From Anarhynchus alexandrinus (Eukaryota; Chordata; Aves; Charadriiformes; Charadriidae), in the NCBI GenBank assembly GCA_008711295.1, contig VUYV01000003.1:11417881-11481880 (forward strand): DNA of 64,000 nucleotides, read 5' to 3'. The position numbers and the translations under genes were made by a program. The stretch's first letter is position 1, and every line of letters begins with the position of its first letter. Below are positions 50,129 through 64,000 of this stretch, piece after piece. Below the pieces are notes generated by a model, which ran no database searches, had not been told where the DNA came from, and saw nothing but the letters and a program-made list of their open reading frames with translations.

Positions 50129-52696
50129 GAACTGATTCTGATTCATCAAGGCAATCACTGCACCCCTGGTTTCTTCAAGATTGCAAAATACTCTACAATC
50201 TGACCACCACAAGCATCTTTTTTTTTGCCATAATGATAATTCCTGCATCTCTGCAATAATTTCTGCAGTCTTTATGTCGGGTGTTTGCCAGTTTTTCCCA
50301 TAGATTTTCTGAAATATGCTTTCTGTAATGTCACTGAACTGAACTCAGTATTAAGGAGTTGAATATTTGTCATCCTTTACCATGACAAGGCAGCTGTTCT
50401 CTCTTTGATAGAAATTGTTTATCCAGGAAGCAGATGTGTTGGGTACTTTATTATTCAGAATTTGATTTCCATGGCAAATGATTTTGCATTATCACTACAG
50501 GGAACTTTAATACATATTTAACAGAAAGTTATCTTGATGATTTGTTCACCTTCCCCTTGAAAATCAGTTCAATAAATCCTACAGGACTTACTTGTGTGAC
50601 GATATTATTATGTTTTTTGCATTGATGATGACAAGCCATTTCATACATGTGGGAAAGAGGTTTTCATAGTTTTGCTGCAGTGTAGGGAACAGTGTAAGAA
50701 ACTACAATGTTAGCAAAGGGCATTAATCACCGACGTCTTTGTAAGCCTGGTTTTGGAAACCTCTGGTTATGTGGACCATTTTCTTACCTCAGCATGAAAG
50801 ATATGCTTAGTTCCCGACACCCAAGAAGAAATTAGACTTGGACACATTTACTTACGCAGAGATTTTTATCTACAGAGAAATATAAACATGAACTCTAATC
50901 AGGAGCTAATTATACAGTGCTCTACCTTACTTTTCTTGGCTGGATTGCTGGTTCATTCTCAGGCAATCACTGATTCTGGAGGAATAGCCTTTTTGTACCA
51001 CTGTTCCTAGTCTGGATCTAAAATACCAAGTTCTTAGTCCACAAGTCTCGTTAATCACCTCCACTGACCACCTGGTGCATGCCTTGAGCTGTCTTCTTAC
51101 TCTCTGCAATAATGTTGCATCCAAAAATATCCTTGCTACTCCAAATCATTGCAGTTCTTCTACCACAAATGCAATTTCATTTACCCCAGCTAGCTGCAGA
51201 TTATCCCCATCTAATAAAACCAATCCCTTTTATCCCGAATTACGAATCTTTCCAAAACTCTCAGCATTCAGTTGGACAACACGTATCATTTTTATTAAGG
51301 TCATAGGAGCTGGAGTACAAGTTTCGGCCTACCTCACTGAAATATTTTCACAAATGAGGATCTGAAGGGCTAAGCCTCAAGTCTGTGAAAGTGCTGTAAT
51401 TGTTTAGGCACTCTGCCACTATTGAAGGACTTGCCTCGAGTGTGCCGTAAAGTTAGCTGTCACATTGTATTTTTGTTGCTTAGTCCTCCTCTCTATGTGC
51501 TGTCCTGTGTCTCAGTATTTCACTGTGTAGTCTTTCTGATCCCTTTACAATACAGCGACAGGAGGTGTTGTGCAGGGTCTAGTACCATTTTCCTTAGATA
51601 AAACGTGGGCAGATTCCTGTTTAGTTCGGTATTCACCATTTTCTTCCAGTATTAAGAGACAGGAGAAGGCTACATACTCTGCAGTCATAGTAACTTTTAT
51701 GCTTCTTAGCAGCAGCATTAAGCTGCTCTTACAAGTCACTGTTGCATGTTTAAATAAACTATTTGGTAATCTTGTTTTGAGGGTTCTCTCTGTAACTAGT
51801 ATGTTGGTGTTCAGAAATTGCTACACTTTCCTCAGGTTGCTCAGTGTACTGACCGAACATTTAATTGCATAGGAATATTATTCTTAAGATATTTCACCAG
51901 AATAGAAACGAAAGTTCAATTACAAATATTTAATTTTTTTTTTTTAGGAAATAACATACAAAACAATCTCAAAGAGATTTTGTAGAGGGTTACCTGGTAA
52001 CCACCAAATCTTTATATTTAGCTTTTGAAAGACCTATGTTTTTAAATATGTTGTAGATTGCAACCCCTAGTACGTGTACATGTTATGTGTACAACCCCTT
52101 TAGAGTGTGTACATTCTTATCCTGCTGTTCTGCAGTGCTACAATTTATTGTGCAAGGTTACACATCGTATCATCTTTGCCAGGACTGGCAAGATATCCAC
52201 TTAAAAATAATCTGCAAAATTCAAGAAAAGACAAACTACTGTTTGAATGCATCTCAAGTGGTACGTTGGGTTGCATTGGTTTTTCACACTAAGAGCACCT
52301 GGGAAAGAAATGTTATTGGCAGGAGTTCAATCAGGAGATGTGGTTACAGGAGTCTTACTTTACATATGAATCAACTAACAACAGAATTGTTGTTAATTAA
52401 AGGAATTGAAATCTTCCTAAGCTGGAGTCCTTTTTTAGTTTCCTGAACCATTAAATGATGCAGGTGTTGGCTGTGGGCTCGTCAGACTTTTTTGCCGAAG
52501 AAGTGGTGCTCCTAATTTTTGTACTTACACTTAAAAAAAAAAGTATTTTGAGCCACCATTTCACAGTTTAAACTTTAAGCCAGCATAAGCAAACACTGCT
52601 ACTGAAAGGAGCAGTCTTTCTATTTTCCCCAGTCCCTCCCAATTTACTCCCATGCCTTCTTTTCTGCTGACATGGCTGTTTTCATGGCCAAGCATT

Positions 52697-52801
52697 GAAC
52701 CGGTTCAGGGAATTGATCTGAGTTACAATTAACCAGGCAAAACCAAGTAAGTAAATGAATAAAGGTTAATTGTGACCCAGATCAAACCCCTGATCCTTTT
52801 C
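52697..52801. repeat. Imperfect inverted repeat, 38-bp arms, 29-bp loop
   Basis: The left arm 52697-52734 and the reverse complement of the right arm 52764-52801 agree at 31 of 38 positions. They share tgatctg and, at the loop side, acaattaacc. This would fold as a stable hairpin in RNA of either strand. It could be a small palindromic DNA-transposon remnant or a precursor-like RNA hairpin; sequence alone cannot decide. Confidence 0.8.
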
Positions 52802-53416
52802 ATCACACAGCTGAATGCGTGCTGGTGTCGGTGCCAAGGAGGGAAATGTAAGGGAGCCTGACAGGCAGTAGGATTGCTTCTTTCAGCAGCAGTGCTTTGT
52901 TACGTCAGCATTAAAGCATTAACCCATCGCCTCTAAGGGATTTGTTTTGCTTTCTGTCATAGCCTCTGAGGGATTTGATACGCTTTCTGTCTTGGACTGT
53001 TTATATTGCTAAAACATTTTACTCTCATATCACAGAAAGTATCTCTATAAGTAGGTGTACAAGGGGCTGTTAGCTTGCTCCTCTAGGAAGTGAGTTATAA
53101 AACGATAGTAATGTGCATCTATTAACGCGTTAAAACCAAAATTGACAGAGGGGTAGGGGAAGATATTAAGTCCCTACACATTTTCTTGGCTGACAGAGGA
53201 AAGTGAAACTACTAATGGTCCCAGCAAGCAAAAGACTGCATCATGAGCTTCACCCTCTATCAAACAATTGACGTAGTAAACATTTTTCTCACGCGTGGGA
53301 TTCTCTGGGCCATGATATATTGTAAGTGGCAGCAATCTCTACATCTGCTTGTTTGTGTTCATCCTTGCATAGCCTGTTGTGCTGTGCCAACACCAGTATT
53401 TGTGTGGGCATTCAAT

Positions 53417-53454
53417 GAACCAGATCAGAGAACTGATCCACTTAAAAAATAACC
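53417..53454 (+). repeat. Diverged copy of the hairpin's left arm
   Basis: Ungapped alignment to 52697-52734 gives 27 of 38 identical bases, including gaacc, tcag and tgatc in register. It contains its own small palindrome (gatcagagaactgatc). This suggests a repeat family, not a single chance palindrome. Confidence 0.45.
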
Positions 53455-56400
53455 CAGCCAAGAAAACCCATCAGCTGGACCAGCTTCCCAATTTGATTTA
53501 CTCTCGCCACAAGAACAATGGAGCTGACACAGCTCAGAGCACAGTCACTGTTCAAGATGGCACGAGTGCTGAAACATATATATTTGGATTATATCCTTAT
53601 GTCTAGTAAGGCTTAGTTCCTTCACCAGGTTAGTATATCTCACTTTCCATAGGGTGACCACAGTCTAATGAGGTAGATCTCTGCTTGGCTTTATTAACAT
53701 GAACATCAGTGAAAAAGGTATCAACTCTCTAATGACTCCTACCAACCTGCTGAATTCAGGGCAGCATAAACTTAGAGCAGTTAAACCATTTAAGACTTAG
53801 GTTTACCAGTGTTGGACCGCACTGCCTACAAGTCCAGCACTTCAGCAATCCCAGTTTGGCCCAGCAAGCATCCAGACTGCAGGATGTACATGCTGCATTT
53901 TGGCTGCTCACTGTGTAATTTGCTTTGCAGGCTGCCTGTTGTGCAGGACTGGTTTACTTACCAAGGGCAGAGTTTTTTTCAGGATGGTCTCAATTAGACT
54001 GCTAAGTAATTCAACATGTTTTTTGTCTGCGTGTTCCCGAAATACTTCAGCACGTATTTAATATATCCTTTTGCTAAGGGAGGATTTCTGATCTGCTTTT
54101 CTTCATCTAGGGCAATTCTGTTCCAGTAAAGGCAAAATTAATCTCAAAACTTCCCTTGTGGATCTCTTTAAGATAGTAATATCCTTCTTATTTGAGGGAG
54201 GGCAGACCCCTTTCCCTCTCTCTCTGTATTAGCTTTTAGTAGGTCATAGGTAATCACATTGTCTCATAACAAAGGTTAACCTTTGGTGTTCTTTCAAGCT
54301 GCAACTTTGCAGTCTAGCAAAATGTGTTTGTGTTGCTTTGATCTTTAGTGTATGCCACTATCCCCTTTTCTCCCCCAAAATCTGATGGGCAGTTACTCAT
54401 CTAGATCTGTTACAGTGCTTTCCTGCAGTTTCTCACCTTTTCTGACATAAGGCTTGGATAATACATTCAGACAATCAATCTGTGTTGAAAACCCAAAAGT
54501 TTTAAATAAACTATAAAATAATGTCACTTCAGTAAACAGGTTTCATACTGTGCTCTGGTGATTGTTCATTGATACCTACATTGCACCTCCACAACCCTTA
54601 ATCTCTCTTTGCATTTGTCTAGACCAGCATATAACCAGGATATTCACCTTCCTTGATAGCAGCTCTCCTTCTTTCTTATATAAATGTTTTTCATTAAACT
54701 AGGTAGCCAAAGTAATCAGAAACAATGTCTGCGAAAAATAATTATTATTACCATGAGTTATTTTGGATTTTTTTTTTTCAGAAAGAATATTTGTCAGAAT
54801 GTTTTGGGCTCATCCACCGCAGTGCAGCTTACTGGAATCCAGACAATTTCGTATTTATTACTTAGCAATGGTGTTGAATGGTAGTGAATTTCTGGTTAAG
54901 GATTTTTCTTTTTTTAAATGAGGACTGGCATTCCAGCTGGCATTTTCTGATGACAGTGCACATACTTTTTTATTATTTCTTAGGATTTAGGTGATTTTTT
55001 AAATACTCCTTGATTTATTCAGGTGCATGCTGAAATCATCCCTTATGGTCAATACATGTGCATGGTTTAGTTTGCATTTAGCACAGAACAGCTCTGAACT
55101 TCTCAAGGGGACTTGCAGAGCATTCACCACTTCTGGAAGGTTGTTAAGCCCAAGTTTTGTTTCTTTGTTGTTTGACACTTGTCTTGTGGGAGTACAAGTC
55201 ATAGGCCTGCTCCCCATAGTGACAGGTTTTTACAGACACGAGATAAGAAGACATTCCACATCACAAGAAGTGAGGTTTACAGTGTCTTGTAAGACTGTAA
55301 ATCAAGAGACAACATACAGATATGAATAAGTGAGACAAGACATAGCAGTGACACTGGTCAAAGGAACAGGCAATGGTCTCAGCACGTCAGGTATTAAGAG
55401 AGTATTAAAATGCTTATGTTTTATAATTTTTGTAGCCTCATTTTATTTTCCATTGAGAACTGTATCCAATCTGAGGTGTACTGGTGTTGATAGTAGGAAA
55501 GGTTAGTACAACAATGGTTCTGAGGAAGTGGTGGTAGATATGCCTGAACTGTCACACATTTTTAACCAGATGGAAAAATAAAAAAAGCCAACAAAATAAA
55601 TTCTAGGCCCTGATCTTCTAAAACTTTCTCAGTGGAAAAGCACCTATAACCACGATCACGGTGGCATACAAGTCTCTGTCCCTGCTGATAGGTTTAGCAT
55701 CCAAAAGTGGTATACAACTTGCTTTCATTTTATTTAAGAGATCTATACCTCAAAAGGATTGAAGTGCCTCCTACCATTGCCCAACTTTTAATTTCCCATG
55801 CACTTGTACAAGAGAAGAAGACCTCAGAAGGGTGACATTAAAATTTATCTGCTGTTACAGAGTTGCCTAAAGCTCACCAGCATGAATTGCTAAGTTTAAG
55901 GGATGCTTTCAGTGCCATTTCCCTCTGGAGCTAACACAAGGTTGCAGACAGGGACACCTTCCAATGAGGGATAGTGTCCACAGGATTCCCCCAAGGGTAC
56001 ATACCTATCTTCATTTCTTGAGACAATTTTAAAGAGCTTGTTGTTATTTTAATATAGCAATGAAGGAAATGGCAGGGAAAGGGTTGGGACAGAAAAAGTA
56101 GGCTTTGCCCGTCTTATACACATTACCTACAGGTGAAAGCACCCAGTGAGGCCTTGCGAGGCTTAGGTTCAAGCTTATAGCTCTTATAGAAGAGCCTTAA
56201 ATTTATTTAAGTATTGCTTTACTAGCATTCTGCAGTTTCCACAGCACTTAAGTCCTGTACAGGCTGTCCTCTTACATTGATTTTAATGGCAAATTAAATT
56301 AGCATAGAGCAGATGGAAAAGAGAACCAGGCAACTTTGTATCTTGAGGGAGCTGCAAATGTGTTTTGAGCTGTCCTCTCAGCCTTGACTTCCTCAAGCTC

Positions 56401-57583
56401 CCTGCCTGCAGTGAGTGGCTGGTTTCTGCAGGATGCCTGTGGCTACCGCCCTGGCTCCTGCTGGCTGATTACTGCTGCACCTGTGACAAATTAAATTAGC
56501 CACAGCTGGGCTGGCTGGAGGCCATGGCAACAAGTTGTCAGGCAGTAATAGCTGGTTCAGATTGGCCGGGGCTGTAAGCTCAGGAGGAGACAACTGTTAC
56601 TTGTTTTCCTTCCAGGTAAGGATTTCTAATTTCATTAAAAAGTCAAAACTGCCACTAGATCTTGGTTGAGCCTTTTTCAATGGAAGACACGAGTCTTTCC
56701 TTTATATTGCAATTGTGCTGTACACCTCATAATTTCCAATTGATTAATTTGCCTAAGTCATCAATTCTGTAAGGTATGGAACTGTAACATGCTTTCTATT
56801 TTTGCTGATCTCAGTGGGACTGTTCTGCTGAAGAAAATAAAATACATTTGTGTTGGCAGCATAGCAGCCTTGGTATTAGTTTATTTAAGTGCTGTTTTGC
56901 AATCATATTCTCCCATTCTTGTTGTTTATTATAATATCAACATTTCTATATATTTATCCAAAAGAATAAGAATCACCTTCTAGTATAGGGATAATTGATC
57001 TTCCTATGGATATAGTCATGTATCGAAATCTTCATAGAGCTAAGAGCTAGAAGACAGGTATCAGCAAGCCAGGGAAAGAAGGAATTTTAGCAGTGAATCA
57101 CAACTGGTTTGAGGTAAGCAGGGCAGGACATTCAGCTAGGATCCAGTGAAGACCGGCTTCTGCTAATTCACCTCCTTCCACAGCCCAGGGCAGGCTCCAG
57201 GACACCACAAGCCTATTGACAAGGGTGTGATGTATGTCCGTATCAGGAGCTGTGCTTGAACTGCTTGCAAAGCTCAGGTGCCAGGTATTGGTCACCCTTC
57301 TTCAAATGTGAGCTAGTGATTATTTTTTATGGGTGTTGATGATGTTCTTGGAAGCTACCCTAATACATAACTTTTTTCCTTTCTAATACTTTGCATTTTC
57401 TTTTGGATTTCTTTTGTATTTAAGGCAAGTTTAGTTTTGAAATGCAATTTTAGTCAGTATATACTAAAAGACTAAAAAGTAAAAATACACTAAAAATTAT
57501 GTGGGATTCATAGAAATTATAAAAAAAGAATTTGTAAGGACATAGGTAAATATATATTCTTTTGACATGCTTTTTCTAAAGAG

Positions 57584-58690
57584 TCATAGAATCGTTAAGT
57601 TTGGAAGGGACCTCGGGAGATCATCTATTCCAAGTGCCCTGCTCCAAGCAGGGTAAATTTAGAGTAGGTTGCTCAGGACCATGTCAAATCGGGTTTTGAA
57701 TATTTCCAAGGATGGAGACTCCATAACGTATCTGGGCAACATGTGGCAGTGTTTGACCACTGTTCCAGTAAAAAAAGTTCTTTCTTGTGTTTAAATGGGA
57801 TTTCCTGCATTTCAATTTGTCTCCATTGCCACTTGTCCTGTCACCGGGGAGCACTGAGAAGGTTCTGTCTCCATCATCTTTACATTCTCCCTCAGGTATT
57901 TACACACCTTGGTAAGATCCCCCTGCGGCTTCTCTTTTCTATAATCTCCCAGCCTCTCCTTATACGTCCAGTGTCCCTATCCCATATTAGTCTTGGACCC
58001 TCTCCAGCATGTCCATGTCTCTCTTCTACTGGGGAGTCCAGAATTGGGCACAAAACTCCCAATTGTGTCTCATCTGTGCTGAGCAGAGGGGAAGAATCAT
58101 CTCTGTCAATCTGCTGGCAACAATTTTTCTAAAGCAGCTCAGGTTGCTGTTAGCTGCTTTTGCCAGAATGGCACATCCGTGGGTCACGGACAACTTGTTG
58201 TCTCCCCAAGTCCTTTTCTGCAAAGCTGCTTTCCAGCCACTTGGCCTCCAGTCTCTTTTGGTGCATGATCCCAGGTGCAGAACCTTATTGAACTTCATAA
58301 GATTCCTGTCTGCCTGTTGTCCCAGCCTGTCCAGGTCCTTCTGACTGACAGCACAGCGATCTGGTGTATCAGCCATTCCTCATAGTTTTGTATTATCTGC
58401 AAACTTGCTCAGTCCTGTCATCCAGGTTAAACAGTACAGGTCTCAGTATCGATCTTGAGGATGCGCCAGTAGTGACTGGCCTGTAGGTAGGCTTCATGCA
58501 TGTGATCGCAACCATTTGAGCCCAGCAGTTCAGGCAATTTTCAATCTCCTTCACTGTCCCCTTATATAGCCTGTACTTTATCAGTTTGTACATGAGGATG
58601 TTAGAGGAGACAGTGTCAAAAGCTTTACTGTAGTCAAGATAAATAGCATGCACTGTTTTTTCCTCATGCTCTAACCTGATAACTCCCGAT
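57584..58690 (-). mobile_element. CR1 LINE fragment, 5'-truncated, decayed
   Basis: The 3' tail starts at 57584 (tcatagaatcgttaagtttg on the plus strand). On the minus strand the RT pieces LDYSKAFDTVSSNIL and LFNLDD are readable at 58653-58393, and a further part at 58376-58026, with stops and frame changes between them. It is inactive. Confidence 0.92.
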
Positions 58691-60659
58691 GGAGATATTC
58701 ACAGTAGGAACGATGCGTGCCAATGGCAAAGATGTGCAGGACATCGTGATATTGAGTGACTGGATGATAAAAAGGCAGATTAATTCAGTCCAGATAAATG
58801 TTAACTGATATATACATGTGAGGAAGAAAATCGTTATTTTGAATAGAGGTGCTAAAGCGTCTATTTCTACTCAGCGTCAAAATTTGGGTTATAATAGATC
58901 ATTAGAGGTATAATAGATAGTTCTGTGGTAATATCAGTTTTGTGCTGAATAGCAATTACAACAGCTGTCTCTGAATCTTTGTTCCACATCTGTACGAATT
59001 GGGTCAAAATCCAATCTACATCTCTCTACATCATAAGCATCTTATGAGGTTAAGCTGAAGTATACCTGCTACCTAGATGCTTTGATTCTAGGGGTACCAT
59101 ACTCTGAACTGATGAGGTATTTTGTGTAACTAATCTGATCGATTTCTTTCATTTGGTTTAAAACTATAAAATTTTTAAATTGGGTTGATAAGCAGCTCAT
59201 ATAAAGGAATCTATTAATCATTAGAATAATTTCAGTACTTTNTGGTCAGAATTTTCAAATCTTGATACTTAAAATCTAGTCTCCCCTTCACTTTCTCCTA
59301 AGTAATTTCTTTACCTGTAGGTTTTTCTTCCCTTTATCTCATTTCATTTTCTCAAATTACCCTCTCAGTCTTTATTCTTTTGCAATCCCTGCCCCTGACT
59401 TGCCCCTGTATCACTAGTTGTTTTAAATCAATTCAGTCAATAATAATCTAAGACAGTGTAATCCACGTGGTGGAGATGCTTTTCTCAGAGGGGAGTGTTT
59501 ATGGAAATGCCTTTTCCCAATTATGTTTTAGAATATTTTGGTTTTGATGCAAATCCCTGGCTGCTATAATCATGGCAAAAACCTTTAAATCATAAAGTAG
59601 TTGTAATGGAAACTGAGGCATTTACCTGCAGTTATCCCTTTGGCAATGAACTGACTCTCCATTGCTGTTTTCCTTTATGTTGCATGGAAGCACCACTAAT
59701 CAAATCAGGGGGATCTCATGACTATGAATGAAGTGAGAACTTGGGCTCCAGCTTGATTACAGAATGAACTGGGGTAATCCTGGGGCAACGTACTTCTCAG
59801 AGAGAGAACCTGAGCATCACCAGTAAATTGCCTTGAGTTGTAAGTGAAATGAAAGGCAAGACTGCTTCTGCTGAAATGGGAAGCCCAAGCTGCATGAAAT
59901 GTATTTGGCATAGCCAGGAGTAGAAGAAGTAAGCATCTTTCAGTCTAATGTCATCCATTTTGTTCCAATAGGCAAGACTGTTTCTCAAACAACTAGGTAA
60001 AGTTTGCTGAAAAACATGATGCCTCCTTCCTGCACATATGTACTCAATCTGTGCATCCCACCAGTGCTATAAACACTGTGAGCCATAAGCCTTGCCTTAT
60101 TCTTAAAGGGTCAAACTATGCCTGACAAAGCATTTAGAGTTGTTGCAATAAGAAGAATTTTACTCTTTGTCATGGTGGAAATGCTTGGTTGAGGAAAGGA
60201 TAACGACATACTTCCTCCAATATGCAGTGGATACCCTTTCATTGTCTGACTCCAAAACATGCTTTTAGTCATGTGTGAGGAATGCTTGCCAGCTTGCCTT
60301 ACCAGTGAACTATTATTTATTTGGAAGGTGCAGAGCCATAGTATACCTCTCAGATTTGAACCGATTTATCTTTGGAGACCCTAAATATATCTGTTGTGGA
60401 TTTTGGATTTATTTTGGCAATACACAAAGCAAATGGAGTGTTAGTTTGTTGAAAGAGTACATGATGTATGCAGTTATATTCATGATAGCAGCTTTTTTAT
60501 GTATAGCTCCAATTCATATGAGGGCCTCAGCATAAGTGAAAAGCTATTAGTAAAACCTCTCAGTGCTCCAAATTATCCTGTTTATTATATCACTGAAAGC
60601 AAAATTGTAAAGTTCCTGTAATTAAAATGAAAGTTCATTATTGACTGAATGTCCTGGGA
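58691..60659. other. Intergenic, nothing recognised
   Basis: AT-rich unique sequence with one ambiguous base at 59242. ORFs of up to 86 codons show no recognisable protein. Confidence 0.6.
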
Positions 60660-61022
60660 TAGAATCATAGAATTGCTGAGGTTGGAAGGGACCTTTAAGA
60701 TCATCAGGTCCAGCCATTAACCTACCCTGACAAAACCACTTCTAAACCATGTCCCCAAGTACCACATCTACTCTTTTTTTAAACACCTCCAGGGATGGCG
60801 AATCCACCACCTCCCTGGGCAGCCTGTTCCAATGTCACCCTTTCAGTGAAAAAATGTTTCCTAATATCCAATCTGAACCTCCCCTGGCATAACTTGAACC
60901 CATTTCCTCTCGTCCTATCACTTGTCACCAGGGAGAAGAGGTCAGCCCCCACCCCTCTACAACCTCCTTTCAGGTAGTTGTAGAGAGTGATAAGGTCTCC
61001 CCTCAGCCTCCTCTTCTCCAGG
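60660..61022 (-). mobile_element. CR1 LINE 3' fragment
   Basis: It begins with the tail agaatcatagaattgctgag. The minus strand then encodes the CR1 ORF2 end: [36 protein letters not shown]. It is close in sequence to the copy at 17683-18185, which suggests the same CR1 subfamily. Confidence 0.93.
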
Positions 61023-64000
61023 ATGATGTATTTGAACAACATGTCAAGTTTGGAAATAGGGATTTCTTTTGCAATGTGAAGTGTAGTTCTAAAGAAGCAT
61101 ATGATGGAATTAGATCAAGCTTGCTTCTAATTCCTAGCAAATAGGTGTCCAGATCATACCAGTCATTAGCACTAGTTGTCATGCTGGTAGACAGCTGCAT
61201 GCAGTAGGGAAGCAAAAGGATGAACAGACCTGAAGAGTGAACTGATTTCTACTGCTTATACATTGGGGGAAAGAGAATTAAAAGGAAAGGTCGAGACAGA
61301 AGAAGTATCAGCAAATCACTGAAATATCTGATTAAGGCTAGAGAAGGCTGGATGCTGAAACACAGAAAATAGGATGAGAAGGAGGAGGATATAGTGGTAT
61401 TAATTAATTTATATACTTATTTCCTATTAATTGGTGAAAAAATTGTGGTAATTTTCTCATCCTTTTCTGCTTCATAAAGAAATGTGTCATTAATCTGAGT
61501 TAGGAAAAAAAGTTAAAACATTTCAAAGTGTGGTTGGGTTGTAAAATATTTGTTATGACTATGGCTTTGAATAGCATGTTCACAGTATGCTCTTGGTGTT
61601 TTACATCTCTATAACTAAATAGTAAAGCTGCTGGAAAATTGAGCAGGAAATAACATAAAATTCCATAGGCTTCAAACAAAATTCTTGACTAATTTCTCCT
61701 CTGGGATTTAAAAATAATGTGTACACTAAATTTTTAGAAGACATTAGAATGTAATATATGCTAATTCATTTTCCCTTCTTCTCTGGAGACACTCAGCCAG
61801 TTTAGTATAGGCTTCAGCTTGTGGTAGACTCGCCTGCTTGAAAAAAAAACAACCCACCCGTAGAGAAGGGATCTTTGCATGCCCACATACATGTGACTAT
61901 GCATGAATCCCGGTGCTAACGGTTTATTCCAATCGTCCTGCATTTGGGAGAAGAAGTGGAAGCTAGGAATAATAGCTAACTCATTAGTAACCTCAAAAGT
62001 GTTTTTTAAAATAATAGAAATTGCATTGGGTAGTTTTAGGAGACAAGAGTGTAGTGTAGCCTTTGATTTTCAGCCGTGCTAAGTATTCTGATTATAAATG
62101 TTGCTGAAATACTTGTTTCCAGTAGTGGCCGAGTCTGGAGCAAATGATAAATTTCCCGAGATTTCTACCTCTTTACAAGGCACCGTACAGCTCCTCCTGG
62201 TGGTAAAGCATTGCAAAACGAGTACAAGGAAGATGTTAAAAACGGTATCCTTTTTACTGGAGCAGCACAGATAATAAAAAACAATATATAAAAAATCCTA
62301 ATCAAACGATTCATAATCTGTCAAATCCTTAAAGTAACTGAGTGTGGAGAAGTAGGAGTGTTGTATATGCTTGCTTTCCTGTAGAATAGCTTTCAGATTG
62401 CAAGCTCCAAAGAATAGAAACATGGTCTTCAAGAAAATGCAGGGCTGAATGCAACCCCAGAAAGTAAATGAAGTAAGATCAGAAACATTAGCAATTGGTA
62501 ACATCTGAAGCATAAATTCTAATGATAGTTTCTGAAAAATATATCTCTACGTCCAGGGTTTAGTAGCCTTTGGTAACCTTGAACATGCAGCATTGATATA
62601 TATTTTTAATGACGTTACCCTCCCTGCCTACTGGCAAACGCAAGTTGTGATGCTTAAGCCATGCTTCTTTAGTAATTAAAGATTCTTAACACAATCTAGG
62701 AAATATGACACATACCAACATTTTATAAATGGACACAGTATCTTTCTTCTTGGAGAAAGGCCACTAGATGTACTGTAAGTTAATTATGAGGAATTAAGTG
62801 TAAACTTGAGACAACCAACTAATTCTTTTTCCACCAATCCACTTCAAAATGGTCTTTAGCACCCTTTACTTCACTGGTCTTCTGAACAGTTTAAGTTTAT
62901 AGCTGATACAGCTCTATGTTCTACGTCATTTGGTGCTTGCCAGACAGTTAGTTGTCTGGAACTGATACCGTGGGCCAATATGTCAGCAATCTCCCAAATC
63001 CAGCTTTACTTTTGCATAGAGCACAAGCTGGTGTAGGTAGCTTTTGCACAGCAGGAGCTGTCAGGGGTGAAATAGCAGCTTTTTGGAGCAGAAGAATTGC
63101 TAATGGCATTCGCTAATATCAATTGCTGCATTTCTGGGGACATATTGATGCCATGCAAATTCCTGCAAATTCTGAGACAGAGCTGGGAAAACTCCAGACT
63201 TGCTCAAGCTCTGACGAGGTCTGCTGATAAATTCACCCGTTTGCAAAAACTACAGTATTTTCATTTTTCCCTTGCACTGCTGTTGCAAGTTGTAAACAGG
63301 AATCGTGCAAAGACTGGTCACTGGTTTGCACGTATTTATTCCAAGGGAGGGTACTATCTTATTAAAGTTTGGTTTGGTTTTCCCACTGCCCCAACCTTTT
63401 CTGGCATGTTGTGCGGGATTTCATTGCTGTAGTCCCCCGATCAGAGTACGGGGACATTTGTGTTTTCAGAAATGACTGATTTGTTTGTACCTACTGAGAG
63501 CAAAACAACAGGAGTACCTCTTCTCCACAGATAATTTGAGGAGTTAGGCTTCTTCACAGTGATCTTCGGCTAGCTTAAAGCAGAGGAACTGCTTCAAGTA
63601 TTATTGAAGGACTATAGATATCTTTGTCATGCTTATGCTTGTAATATCCTTTTAATGGTCCTTTTGGTCAAGCATCTAATAAAATGCAGTTTATTGATGA
63701 AGCTATGCAAAAAAAGTATTCATCTATCATATTGTGATCTGCAGCTGTGTTCTTAAAACAAACACTTTCGTAAGTCTCTGTTGTACCTGTCAGCACATTT
63801 TATTGCTATGCCCCAGCATGTATGGATTACCACATCAATTCTAGGTTTTTGCACTGTTTTGCTTTGCCAATGACCAGGCACTTTCCACAAACTCTGCAAA
63901 TTACTATTTGGTTTTTGGCTCAGACTTACGCCAGCAATAACACCAACCTGGCCTGGGGCTGGTTTTAGCATGACTTGCATTCTTTGCTGCTCCTTTCCTG
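61023..64000. other. Intergenic, nothing recognised
   Basis: AT-rich unique sequence to the right edge. The longest ORF (63097-63432, 111 codons, plus strand) has no family resemblance I can name. Confidence 0.55.

Larger units (their letters stand above)
50129..57583. other. Intergenic, one hairpin element, no gene recognised
   Basis: Apart from the inverted repeat at 52697-52801 and a related segment at 53417-53454, I recognise nothing. All ORFs are below 135 codons and lack family resemblance. No CDYL chromodomain or crotonase sequence is present. Confidence 0.55.

Noticed and set aside
45801..64000. CDYL, the crotonase-domain paralogue expected somewhere beyond ECI2
   Set aside because: No chromodomain or CDYL-type crotonase exon could be read on the plus strand. 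It is probably further right, outside the window.
1..64000. tRNA, rRNA, CRISPR or bacterial-type operon
   Set aside because: None was seen on either strand. The sequence is intron-rich, LINE-containing vertebrate DNA.

Overview
This is a vertebrate genomic window, almost certainly from a bird. The signs are many 5'-truncated CR1 LINEs with the avian 3' tail, short intron-split exons, a single CpG-island promoter, and draft-assembly gaps (runs of N at 6279-6952 and 43588-43952, plus single Ns at 5208, 27488, 44667, 45157 and 59242). No prokaryotic features are present.

The main gene is ECI2, the dual mitochondrial/peroxisomal delta3,delta2-enoyl-CoA isomerase with an N-terminal acyl-CoA-binding domain. 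It lies on the minus strand. All ten coding exons could be placed with consensus splice sites and consistent phases, from the ATG at 45333 to the stop at 11862. Together they make 1200 nt, or 399 residues ending in the peroxisomal signal SKL. The start codon sits in a CpG island (about 44.75-45.8 kb). Intron 1 is 18.5 kb and carries a complete solo LTR with a 5-bp target-site duplication.

Immediately downstream on the same strand is a second gene whose exons are too short to show as long ORFs. I read it as FAM217A, the known neighbour of ECI2 in vertebrates. Four candidate exons (11643-11504, 2395-2335, 2224-2145, 382-309) have compatible phases. The 3' part lies beyond the left edge.

The roughly 9-kb intron of that gene contains an apparent 4.2-kb tandem duplication (2579-6278 and 6953-11189). 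Its inner edges coincide exactly with the two edges of an N gap, and the copies differ only at allele-like positions. This looks like two overlapping contig ends that were never merged. The left copy has also lost 545 bp at a single N.

To the right of the promoter (45.8-64 kb) I see no gene. There are three CR1 copies, one with most of the reverse transcriptase region still readable, and a strong 38-bp-arm hairpin at 52697-52801 with a diverged relative 720 bp away. The paralogous neighbour CDYL is not present in the window.
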